Shown here piece by piece: positions 23,853 to 31,286 of a stretch of DNA of 64,000 nucleotides. The position numbers and the translations under genes were made by a program. Below the pieces are notes generated by a model. The model ran no database searches and had not been told where the DNA came from. It was given only the letters and a program-made list of their open reading frames with translations. Position 1 is the stretch's first letter. The number at the start of each line of letters is the position of its first letter. This DNA comes from Palsa-504 sp963819785. GTDB lineage: Bacteria > Actinomycetota > Actinomycetes > Streptosporangiales > Streptosporangiaceae. Where the stretch lies: contig CAWFXW010000026.1 of assembly GCA_963819785.1 (NCBI GenBank), positions 124,001 to 188,000 on the forward strand, read 5' to 3'.

Positions 23853-24761
23853 CTAGCTGGCGTGCACTTCGGGGACGATCGACGTCACGGCGTCCAGCGT
23901 GGCCTCGTCCCAGGCCTGCCGGGGAGACAGCAGGACGTGGTCGATGCCGAGCGCGGCCAGTTCCCTCAGGTGGCCCGTGATGGCGGCGGGGCCGCCCTGG
24001 CTCAGGTCGAACATCGTGGTGACGGTCTTCTCGATCTCTTTGTCGTCGCGGCCGGCCTCGGCGCAGTGAGTGCTCAGGACAGTGAGCTTGTGGCGCAGGT
24101 TGTCTTGGAAATCGGTGCCGGGCAGGTCGAACAGGTTGCAGGCGTCGGCGTAGCGGGCGACCAGGCGCAGCGTCTTGCGCTCCCCGCTGCCGCCGATCAG
24201 GATCGGCGGGTGGGGGCGCTGAAGGGAGTTCGGGGAGTTCAGCGGGCGGACCAGCTGGTAGTGCCTTCCGTCGTAGGGGCTCTCGTCCCCGCGCCACATC
24301 TGATGGGCGATCTGCAGCACTTCCTCGAGCCGCTCGAACCGCTCGGCGAGCGACGGAAACGGGATGCCCAGCCCCTCGGCCTCGAACGTGGTCCCCCGGC
24401 CGGCCGGGGCGACGTTCCACGGCGCGCCCGCCCCGATGCCGAAGATCATCCGGCCGCCGGTGAGCACGTCCAGCGAGGTGACGGCCTTGATCAGGACGCC
24501 GGGATGACGGTAGGCGACGCTGGTGACGAGCGTGCCCAGCCGGATCCTGGTGGTCACCCCGCCCAGGAAAGCCAGCGTGGCGTACGCCTCGGGCATCGGC
24601 GACTCGGGCGGCAGCCCGCTGACCCGGATCTGGAAGAAGTGGTCCATGACCCACAAGCTGTCGAAGCCCGCCTCGTCGGCGGTCCGGGCCAGGTTCGTGA
24701 CGATCGGCCCGATCTGCTCGGCCGGCCAGGGGAAGTGCGTGATGCCGATGCCAACCTTCAT
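23853..24761 (-). CDS. LLM class F420-dependent oxidoreductase
   Basis: This 302-residue protein has the luciferase-like monooxygenase TIM barrel that binds coenzyme F420 or FMN. Hallmarks are the N-terminal GIGITHFPWP, GFDSLWVMDHFFQ, RIRLGTLVTSVAYRHP, SLDVLTGGRMIFGIGAGAPW and PPILIGGSGERKTLRLVARYAD. The last pattern is typical of the F420-dependent branch. The substrate cannot be told from sequence. It is divergent from a MarR regulator across 346 bases rich in inverted repeats, so that regulator is a candidate controller. Confidence 0.9.
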   Translation of the reverse strand: MKVGIGITHFPWPAEQIGPIVTNLARTADEAGFDSLWVMDHFFQIRVSGLPPESPMPEAYATLAFLGGVTTRIRLGTLVTSVAYRHPGVLIKAVTSLDVLTGGRMIFGIGAGAPWNVAPAGRGTTFEAEGLGIPFPSLAERFERLEEVLQIAHQMWRGDESPYDGRHYQLVRPLNSPNSLQRPHPPILIGGSGERKTLRLVARYADACNLFDLPGTDFQDNLRHKLTVLSTHCAEAGRDDKEIEKTVTTMFDLSQGGPAAITGHLRELAALGIDHVLLSPRQAWDEATLDAVTSIVPEVHAS

Positions 24762-25107
24762 CTGCCTGCCTCCCGTTTCCTCATCTGCATTGCCTCCCGT
24801 TTGCTCATGTGGATCTCCTCCGGTTAGCTGCGTTTCTCCATCTGCCGCCGTGAGTCGTTAGGTCGTTAGCCGGGTAACGATTCTAACATGAGCCGGCTAA
24901 CGGGTTCTAGGCCATGGTCTGGCGGGTGAGCGTGCTCGTTGGTGCCGAGGCTTTGCCTCAGCGCTCCCACCCGTCCCAGACATCGGCCGCTGCTGGGATC
25001 GTGGGTCAAAACCCTCGCTCTGACATGGGTAACGACCCACAACGATGGCTCCAATGAGCGCATCGTTTGTGAAGCTCTTGGCATTCGGGCCGTACGCTGA
25101 ACATGTC
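24762..25107. promoter_or_regulatory. Divergent control region between LLM oxidoreductase and MarR genes
   Basis: This 346-base gene-free stretch contains several inverted repeats. GTTAGCCGG (24865-24873) pairs with CCGGCTAAC (24893-24901). GTGGGTC (25001-25007) pairs with GACCCAC (25034-25040), with nested GGGT-N4-ACCC repeats inside it. A short GAGGC-TTT-GCCTC hairpin lies at 24947-24959. Near the LLM start there is also a repeated gcctcccgttt-ctcat motif. The TTAG/CTAA arms resemble MarR-type operators. No confident -35/-10 pair was assigned. Confidence 0.55.
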
Positions 25108-25581
25108 ATGTCAGAGGAGTTGAGCGACGAGCCGCAGGCGGCGGGACAGACCGGCCGAGTACCCGGTGATGACTTCCAGACGGCCTTCTGGGGCGCCAAG
25201 CACGCGCTGTCGCTGGCGACCGCGGCGGCGTTCTCGCGGCATGGGGTGCACGAGGGCCAGCAGTTCATCCTGCGCTGCCTGTGGACCAATGACGGGCTGA
25301 CACCCGGCGAAGTCGCCCGTCAGCTAGGTCTGGCCACTCCCACCGTGACCAGGGCCGCGACCAGAATGGAGGCCGCCGGGCTGCTCCGCCGGGAGCCGTA
25401 CCCGGGCGACCGCAGGCTGGTCCGGCTGCGGCTGACCGATCGGGGACGCTCGCTGGAGAAGGTCATCGCCGAGGAAACCGACCTGCTCACCGACCGGGCA
25501 CTGGCGACGCTCGACCCAGCCGGGCGCGAGGCGGTCATCCGCGCGCTGCGGACGATCAGGCAGAACCTGACGTCACGGTGA
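25108..25581 (+). CDS. MarR family transcriptional regulator
   Basis: This 157-residue winged-helix regulator has the MarR core: helix-turn-helix segment LTPGEVARQLGLATPTVTRAATRMEAAGLLRR and wing PGDRRLVRLRLTDRGRSL, followed by a C-terminal dimerisation helix. The ATG at 25108 (MSEELSDE) is preferred over the further upstream open frame. It is divergent from the LLM oxidoreductase gene and is most likely its regulator and its own repressor, by analogy with similar pairs. The ligand is unknown. Confidence 0.9.
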   Translation: MSEELSDEPQAAGQTGRVPGDDFQTAFWGAKHALSLATAAAFSRHGVHEGQQFILRCLWTNDGLTPGEVARQLGLATPTVTRAATRMEAAGLLRREPYPGDRRLVRLRLTDRGRSLEKVIAEETDLLTDRALATLDPAGREAVIRALRTIRQNLTSR

Positions 25582-25682
25582 CGTGTCGCCGGTGATCCGG
25601 GAGGTCCCAGGCGGTAATCTCGTTTAGCCCGGCCCAGCCAGGGGAGTCGAGTCTGCGGTTGCGACACCTCACGGAGGTAACA

Positions 25683-26339
25683 ATGTCGACCGGAGCAATC
25701 GTAGGTATCATCATCGCCATCCTTATCGTGGCGGCCATCGTCGTGCTGGGCCCCGCGCTGCTGCGGCAGTCGCGGATGCGGCGTCAGTTCGGACCGGAGT
25801 ACGACCGGCTGGCCAAGGAGCTCGGTTCCAGGAAGGCCGCCGCCGAACTCGCCGCCCGGCAGCAGCGCGTCGACGCGCTCGGCATCCACCCGCTTTCCGC
25901 CGAGCAGCAGACCCGCTACAGCGGCGAGTGGGCCACCGTCCAGCAGCAGTTCGTGGAGGCCCCGGCTGCGGCGGTGTCCGCTGCGGACACCTTGGTCTGG
26001 GACGTCATGCGCGATCGCGGCTACCCGGTCCAGGACAAGGACGCCAGCGTGGAGGCGCTGTCGGTCTACCACGCGCGGCCACTGGACGGCTACCGGCAGA
26101 CGCAGGACATCCGGGCCGAGTCGGCCAGCACCGAGGATCTGCGGACCGCGCTGATCCGCTACCGCACCCTGTTCCAGGATCTGGTCGGCGTTCAGGCCCG
26201 TCAGGCAGCGCTACAGGGCCGCACCGCCGCGACGGCCAGGCCCGTAGCGGTGTCCGATGCCGAGTCCGTTGCCGAGACTGGCGGCGGCGCGCGGAAAATA
26301 ACGACCGTGCCGCCAAAGACGGCGGACACCCCGCGTTAG
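25683..26339 (+). CDS. Single-pass membrane protein of unknown function, paralogue of the next gene
   Basis: This 218-residue protein has one N-terminal membrane helix (about 4-26) and a cytoplasmic helical domain. Its core pattern is W-x-x-VQQQFV-x-x-P-x-x-AV-x-x-AD near residue 80, then SASTEDLRTALIRYRTLFQDLVG near 148. The same pattern is repeated at the C-terminus of the neighbouring gene, so the two are paralogues. The ATG at 25683 follows a strong GGAGG site. A polar Ala/Thr tail closes the protein. No enzyme motif is visible. Confidence 0.8.
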   Translation: MSTGAIVGIIIAILIVAAIVVLGPALLRQSRMRRQFGPEYDRLAKELGSRKAAAELAARQQRVDALGIHPLSAEQQTRYSGEWATVQQQFVEAPAAAVSAADTLVWDVMRDRGYPVQDKDASVEALSVYHARPLDGYRQTQDIRAESASTEDLRTALIRYRTLFQDLVGVQARQAALQGRTAATARPVAVSDAESVAETGGGARKITTVPPKTADTPR

Positions 26340-26361
26340 CACCCGCAGGGAGGGAACCCCC

Positions 26362-27558
26362 ATGACGCAGGACCCGTACGGCCAGCAGCCAGGCAGCGGT
26401 TATGTCGTCCGCGGCGAGGTCGTCCCGGACGACGAGGCCGACGTGACCCAGCCTGCTGGGCCGATGACCCATTTCCAGAAGGTAGCCTCGGCCCTCCGGG
26501 GGGATAAGACGGATCCGGCCATGCCCGTCGCGTGGCCGGACGACCAGGACGACCCGCCGTCCCCCGATCCCAACGGGACCTGGCCGGGCGCGGGCAGTGA
26601 GACCGGCCCGGCGTCGGTCCATGACGCCGACGAGGCCGACGCGGCGCAGCCCGAGGACGTCGGGGCCGTGCGCAGCCCCGACGGAGGCCGCGACTACTGG
26701 GACGAGGCCGATGAGGCCGATCGCCATGGCGCCGTCCGTGACGACGCCGTCCGTGACGACGCCGTCCGTGACGACGCCGGCCGTGACGACGCCGGCCGTG
26801 ACAACGCCGTCCGTGACGACGCCGGCCGTGACAACGCCGTCCGTGACGACGCCGGCCGTGACGACGCTGATCGTGATGAGGCCGACCGTGATGCGACGGC
26901 CGGGTCCGCGGACGCGGAGGGCGTGCCTGCCGGTCACGAGGGTGCGCCGACCGCCGAGGCCGACGCCGCCATCATGCAAACCCGGCCCGACGAGCAGGAT
27001 CCCACTATGACCCAGCCCGACCTCCACGCCGCTACGGCGCATCCCGCTACTGACACGGCCGAGCCTGGTGCTGCCGAGGCCGGCGCCGTCGGGCCTGGTG
27101 CTGCCGAGCCTGGCGTGGCCGAGCCTGGTGCTGCCGGGCCTGGTGCTGCCGAGCCTGGAGCAGTCGGGCCTGGCGTGGCCGGGAGGCACGCCGGCGCTCC
27201 GGCGCAGGAGGGCTTGCGGCCGGGCGAATCCGACAGCGGGCTAGGCGACTTCAGCGACCTGACCTACGGGAGCCTGCTGCCCGACGCAGCGGAGTTCAAG
27301 GCCCAGTGGCAGCAGGTCCAGTTCCAGTTCGTCGACGACCCGCAGGGCTCGGTGACCGAGGCAGCCGACGTCATCTCCCGCGTCACGGCCAAGCTCGAGG
27401 CCGCCATTGCCGAGCGGCAGCGGGCCATCGCCGAACGCCAGCGCGCACTGCGGGACCGGTGGAGTGAGGGCAAGAGCACCGACACCGAGTCGCTGCGCGA
27501 GACGTTGCTGATGTACCGCACGTTCCTCGACCAGCTCACCGGCCCCAAAGGCGGTTAG
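26362..27558 (+). CDS. Repeat-rich protein with C-terminal domain shared with its neighbour
   Basis: This 398-residue protein is mostly low-complexity. Two tandem pentapeptide arrays, DDAVR/DDAGR (about residues 124-178) and EPGAA/GPGAA (about 233-275), separate a short polar N-terminus from the C-terminal domain. That domain (about 310-398) shares the W-x-x-VQ-x-QFV-x-x-P and SLR-x-x-L-x-x-YRT-x-x-x-x-L pattern of the upstream protein but lacks its membrane helix. It starts 22 bases after that gene and the two are probably co-transcribed. It is convergent with dnaE, 11 bases away. Its function is unknown. Confidence 0.75.
   Translation: MTQDPYGQQPGSGYVVRGEVVPDDEADVTQPAGPMTHFQKVASALRGDKTDPAMPVAWPDDQDDPPSPDPNGTWPGAGSETGPASVHDADEADAAQPEDVGAVRSPDGGRDYWDEADEADRHGAVRDDAVRDDAVRDDAGRDDAGRDNAVRDDAGRDNAVRDDAGRDDADRDEADRDATAGSADAEGVPAGHEGAPTAEADAAIMQTRPDEQDPTMTQPDLHAATAHPATDTAEPGAAEAGAVGPGAAEPGVAEPGAAGPGAAEPGAVGPGVAGRHAGAPAQEGLRPGESDSGLGDFSDLTYGSLLPDAAEFKAQWQQVQFQFVDDPQGSVTEAADVISRVTAKLEAAIAERQRAIAERQRALRDRWSEGKSTDTESLRETLLMYRTFLDQLTGPKGG
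26731..26895. repeat. 15-bp tandem repeat array (DDAVR pentapeptide)
   Basis: About nine near-perfect 15-bp units (gccgtccgtgacgac or gccggccgtgacgac) are followed by two degenerate ones. Each unit encodes A-[VG]-R-D-[DN]. Variants V/G and D/N are interspersed, suggesting expansion by unequal exchange or slippage. Confidence 0.9.
27058..27184. repeat. 15-bp tandem repeat array (EPGAA pentapeptide)
   Basis: About eight imperfect 15-bp units, such as gagcctggtgctgcc and gggcctggtgctgcc, encode [EG]-P-G-A-[AV]-like pentads. The array is distinct in sequence from the DDAVR array 160 bases upstream in the same gene but has the same unit length. Confidence 0.85.
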
Positions 27559-27569
27559 CCGAGGCTGTG

Positions 27570-30500
27570 TTAGCCGACGCAGGCCGGGCCGAGTAGCTGC
27601 TTCAGGTCGCCGATCAGGGCGGGTGAGGCAGCTACTCGCAGCTTGTCGTCCAGCCGGACCACCGTGGTCCGTTCGTGGCCGCGCAGCTTCAGATGGACCT
27701 CGGTCGGCCCCGGGTGGGTGACCAGGACCTCCCTGAGCCGCTCCACCACCGGCGGGACGCAGCGGGCAACCGGCATCGATACCACGAACGGACCCGACTC
27801 ATCGACCGACAGGTCGGGGATGGTCAGATCCATGGCGATCAGCTTGGGCACGTCGTCCCGGCGATCGACCTTGCCCTTCACCATGACCACGGCGTCCTCG
27901 GCGATCGAGGTGGCGTACAGCTGGTAGGTCTGCGGGAAGAACAGCACCTCGATGGCTCCGGCCAGATCCTCCAAGGTGGCGGCGGCCCACTGGTTGCCCT
28001 GCTTGGTCACCTTGCGCTGCACCCCGGACAAGATGCCGCCGACCTTGACGATCTGCGCGTCCGACCGATCGCCAGCACGCGGGCGTGCCTCGGCATCCTC
28101 GGCGGTCAGGTCGGCCAAAGAGCAGTCGCTCTCCCTGGCGATGATGTGCTCAATACCGAACAGGGGATGGTCGGAGACGTACAGTCCGAGCATCTCGCGT
28201 TCGAAGTTCAGCAAGGTGGACTTGTCCCACTCCCCCGCCGGGACCGGCACGTCGAACACGGCCTCGGCCTCGACGTCGCCGCCGAACAGCGAGTCCTGCC
28301 CGATCGCCTCGTTGCGCTTGATGTCGATGACGGCGTCGACGGCCTGCTCGTGCACAAGCACCAGGCCCTTGCGCGCGTCCCGGAACGAATCGAATGCGCC
28401 CGCCTTGACCAGCGACTCGATGACCCGCTTGTTGCACACTACGAGCGGGACCTTGCGCAGGAAATCGGTGAAGCCGCTGAACTGGCCCTTCGACTTGCGC
28501 GCCATGATGATCGCGTCCACCACGTTGGTGCCGACGTTGCGGATCGCGGCCAGGCCGAACCTGATGTCGGAGCCGACCGCCGCGAACGTGGCCACCGATT
28601 CGTTGACGTCGGGCGGCAGCACCTTGATGCCCATTCGGCGGCACTCGCTCAGGTAAAGCGCCGACTTGTCCTTGTCATCGGCCACCGAGGTGAGCAGCGC
28701 GGCCATGTACTCGGCCGGGTAGTTGGCCTTCAGGTACGCGGTCCAGTACGCGATCAGGCCGTAGGCGGCGGTGTGGGCCTTGTTGAACGCGTACCCGGAG
28801 AACGGGACCAGGACATCCCAGACGGACTGGATGGCCTTGTCGGAGTAGCCGTGCTCCCGGCATCCCTGCTGGAACGGCACGAACTCCTTGTCCAGAATCT
28901 CCTTCTTCTTCTTGCCCATGGCGCGGCGGAGCAGGTCGGCCTGGCCGAGCGAGTATCCGGCGAGGATCTGGGCCGCCTTCTGCACTTGCTCCTGGTAGAC
29001 GATCAGGCCGTAGGTCGGCTCGAGCACCTCCCGCAATGGCTCTTCGAGCTCGGGGTGGATGGGCGTGATCTCCTGCTGCCCGGTCTTGCGCAGCGCGTAG
29101 TTGGTGTGCGAATTCACGCCCATCGGGCCGGGCCGGTACAGGGCCAGGACGGCGGAGATGTCCTCGAAGTTGTCCGCCTTCATCAGCCGGAGCAGGGCGC
29201 GCATCGGCCCGCCGTCCAGCTGGAACACGCCCAGCGTGTCGCCCCGGGCCAGCAGGTCGTAACTGGCCCGGTCGTCCAGCGGCAGGCCCAGCAGATCGAT
29301 CGAGACACCCCGGTTCTTATCGATCGCGGCCACCGCATCGGCCATGATCGTCAGGTTCCGCAGGCCGAGGAAGTCCATCTTGAGCAACCCGAGGTCTTCG
29401 CAAGTCGGGTAGTCGAACTGGGTGATGATGGCGCCGTCGGTGTGCCGGGTCCAGACCGGGATATGCTCGGTGAGCGGCTCGGCGGACATGATCACGCCGG
29501 CGGCGTGCACGCCGGGCTGGCGGATCAGCCCCTCGATCCCCCGCGCGGTGTCGATGACCTGCTTGACCTCGGCCTCGTTCTCGTACAGCGAGCGGAGCTC
29601 GCCGGCTTCCTTGTGCCGGGGATGCTCGGTGTCGAAGATGGCCGACAGCGGGATGTCCTTGCCCATCACGGCGGGCGGGAATGCCTTGGTGATCCGGTCG
29701 CCCAGCGCGTACGGATGGCCGAGGACGCGGGTGGAGTCCTTGATCGCGGCCTTGGCCTTGATCGTGCCGTAGGTGATGATCTGCGCTACCCGGTCCGAGC
29801 CCCACTTCTGGGTCACGTACCTGATTACGTCGGCTCGCCCACGCTCGTCGAAGTCGATGTCGATGTCGGGCATCGAGATGCGTTCGGGATTGAGGAAGCG
29901 CTCGAAGATCAGGCCGTGTACCAGCGGGTCCAGGTCGGTGATGCCCATGGCGTAGGCGACGATCGAGCCGGCCGCGGAGCCGCGGCCCGGGCCCACCGCG
30001 ATGCCGTTGTCCTTGGCCCACATGATGAAGTCCGCCACCACCAGGAAATAGGCGGGGAACCCCATCTGGGAGATCATCTGGATCTCGTACTCGGCCTGCT
30101 GCTTTCGCTGCTCGTCGTAGCCGCCGGGGTAGCGCCGGTCCATGCCCTTCCACACCTCGGCGCGGAACAGCTCGTCCTCGGATTCGAACCCCTCCGGGAT
30201 CGGGAACCGGGGCATCAGGTTGCGGAACTCGAACATGCCAGTGGTGTCGACCCGGTCGGCGATGAGGAGCTGGCTGTTGCGGCAGCCCTCCTGCCACAGG
30301 TCGCTGGAGTCCAGCCGGTACATGTCGGCGGCGGGCTTGATGAAGTAGCCGGTCCCGTCGAACCGGAACCGGTCGGCGTCGGCCAGGGTCTTGCCGGTCT
30401 GGATGCACAGCAGCATGTCCTGGGCCTGGGCGTCCGGCTCACGGGTGTAGTGCGAGTCGTTGGTGACGACCGGCGGGATGCCGAGTTTGCGGCCGATCTC

Positions 30501-31127
30501 GATCAGGCCATCGCGGACCCGCCGCTCGATCTCCAGGCCGTGGTCCATGAGCTCGAGGAAGTAGTTCTCCTTGCCGAAGATGTCCCGCCATTCGGCCGCG
30601 GCCTTGAGTGCCTCGTCGAACTGGTCCAGGCGCAGCCGGGTCTGCAGCTCCCCCGAGGGGCAGCCGGTAGAGGCCATCAGCCCGGCCACGTGCTCGGCGA
30701 CGAGCTCCTTGTCGATCCGGGGCCATTTGACCAGCCAGCCCTCGGCGTAGGACCGGGAGGAAAGCCGGAACAGATTGTGCAGGCCGGTGTTGTCCCTGGC
30801 CCAGATGGTCTTGTGCAGATAGGCCCCGGCCGAGGAGACGTCATCCTTCTTCTGGTGCGGCTGGCCCCACAAGATGCGGTTCTTGTTGGCCCGCGACTCG
30901 GGCGCGACGTACGCCTCGATCCCGAGCACCGGGGTGACGCCCGCGTCCTTGGCCTGGCGGTGGAACTCGGCAGCCCCGAACACGTTGCCGTGGTCGGTCA
31001 TGGCCACGTGCGTCATGCCCTGGTTCTTGACCTCCGCCATCAGGTCCTTCAGGCGGGCCGCGCCGTCCAGCATGGAGTACTCGGTGTGCACGTGCAGGTG
31101 GGCGAACGGCTCACCAGATACCGCCAT
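27570..31127 (-). CDS. dnaE: DNA polymerase III alpha subunit
   Basis: This 1185-residue replicative polymerase has the expected length for actinobacterial DnaE1. The N-terminal PHP domain starts HLHVHTEYS near residue 9. The catalytic metal site PDIDIDF is near 418-424 and the next palm motif contains the third Asp. The helix-hairpin-helix and OB-fold regions occupy the C-terminal third. A strong GAGGAGG site precedes the ATG. The gene is alone on the minus strand between two non-replication genes; the G/C-rich leader contains a stable hairpin. Long open frames on the opposite strand are shadows of its codon bias. Confidence 0.97.
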   Translation of the reverse strand: MAVSGEPFAHLHVHTEYSMLDGAARLKDLMAEVKNQGMTHVAMTDHGNVFGAAEFHRQAKDAGVTPVLGIEAYVAPESRANKNRILWGQPHQKKDDVSSAGAYLHKTIWARDNTGLHNLFRLSSRSYAEGWLVKWPRIDKELVAEHVAGLMASTGCPSGELQTRLRLDQFDEALKAAAEWRDIFGKENYFLELMDHGLEIERRVRDGLIEIGRKLGIPPVVTNDSHYTREPDAQAQDMLLCIQTGKTLADADRFRFDGTGYFIKPAADMYRLDSSDLWQEGCRNSQLLIADRVDTTGMFEFRNLMPRFPIPEGFESEDELFRAEVWKGMDRRYPGGYDEQRKQQAEYEIQMISQMGFPAYFLVVADFIMWAKDNGIAVGPGRGSAAGSIVAYAMGITDLDPLVHGLIFERFLNPERISMPDIDIDFDERGRADVIRYVTQKWGSDRVAQIITYGTIKAKAAIKDSTRVLGHPYALGDRITKAFPPAVMGKDIPLSAIFDTEHPRHKEAGELRSLYENEAEVKQVIDTARGIEGLIRQPGVHAAGVIMSAEPLTEHIPVWTRHTDGAIITQFDYPTCEDLGLLKMDFLGLRNLTIMADAVAAIDKNRGVSIDLLGLPLDDRASYDLLARGDTLGVFQLDGGPMRALLRLMKADNFEDISAVLALYRPGPMGVNSHTNYALRKTGQQEITPIHPELEEPLREVLEPTYGLIVYQEQVQKAAQILAGYSLGQADLLRRAMGKKKKEILDKEFVPFQQGCREHGYSDKAIQSVWDVLVPFSGYAFNKAHTAAYGLIAYWTAYLKANYPAEYMAALLTSVADDKDKSALYLSECRRMGIKVLPPDVNESVATFAAVGSDIRFGLAAIRNVGTNVVDAIIMARKSKGQFSGFTDFLRKVPLVVCNKRVIESLVKAGAFDSFRDARKGLVLVHEQAVDAVIDIKRNEAIGQDSLFGGDVEAEAVFDVPVPAGEWDKSTLLNFEREMLGLYVSDHPLFGIEHIIARESDCSLADLTAEDAEARPRAGDRSDAQIVKVGGILSGVQRKVTKQGNQWAAATLEDLAGAIEVLFFPQTYQLYATSIAEDAVVMVKGKVDRRDDVPKLIAMDLTIPDLSVDESGPFVVSMPVARCVPPVVERLREVLVTHPGPTEVHLKLRGHERTTVVRLDDKLRVAASPALIGDLKQLLGPACVG

Positions 31128-31286
31128 GACGAACCGCCTCCTCAGGGCACGCTGCGCACCGCCGCTCCCCGGAAGGGGGCGGCGCGTGTCCTCAACCCGG
31201 TGCTCTCCACCCTAGCGGAGCACCACCGGTGCCGCCGGGTTGCCGCGCCGGCCGGGCCGGGTTGGGGCTGTATATCCAATTTCAGG
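31128..31286 (-). promoter_or_regulatory. dnaE upstream leader with inverted repeats
   Basis: The stretch upstream of dnaE contains a hairpin with arms around CGCCGC...GCGGCG at 31160-31184. A second inverted repeat, GTGCTC...GAGCAC, lies at 31200-31223 with a TAGGGT-like -10 candidate inside it. This suggests a promoter about 80 bases before the start codon. No clear -35 was assigned. Confidence 0.4.

Noticed and set aside
22374..24827. Long open frame on the plus strand across hisD, a membrane gene and the LLM gene
   Set aside because: It crosses several well-supported genes on the other strand and shows no domain or ribosome site.
26731..26895. CRISPR array
   Set aside because: Units are contiguous 15-bp coding repeats with no spacers.
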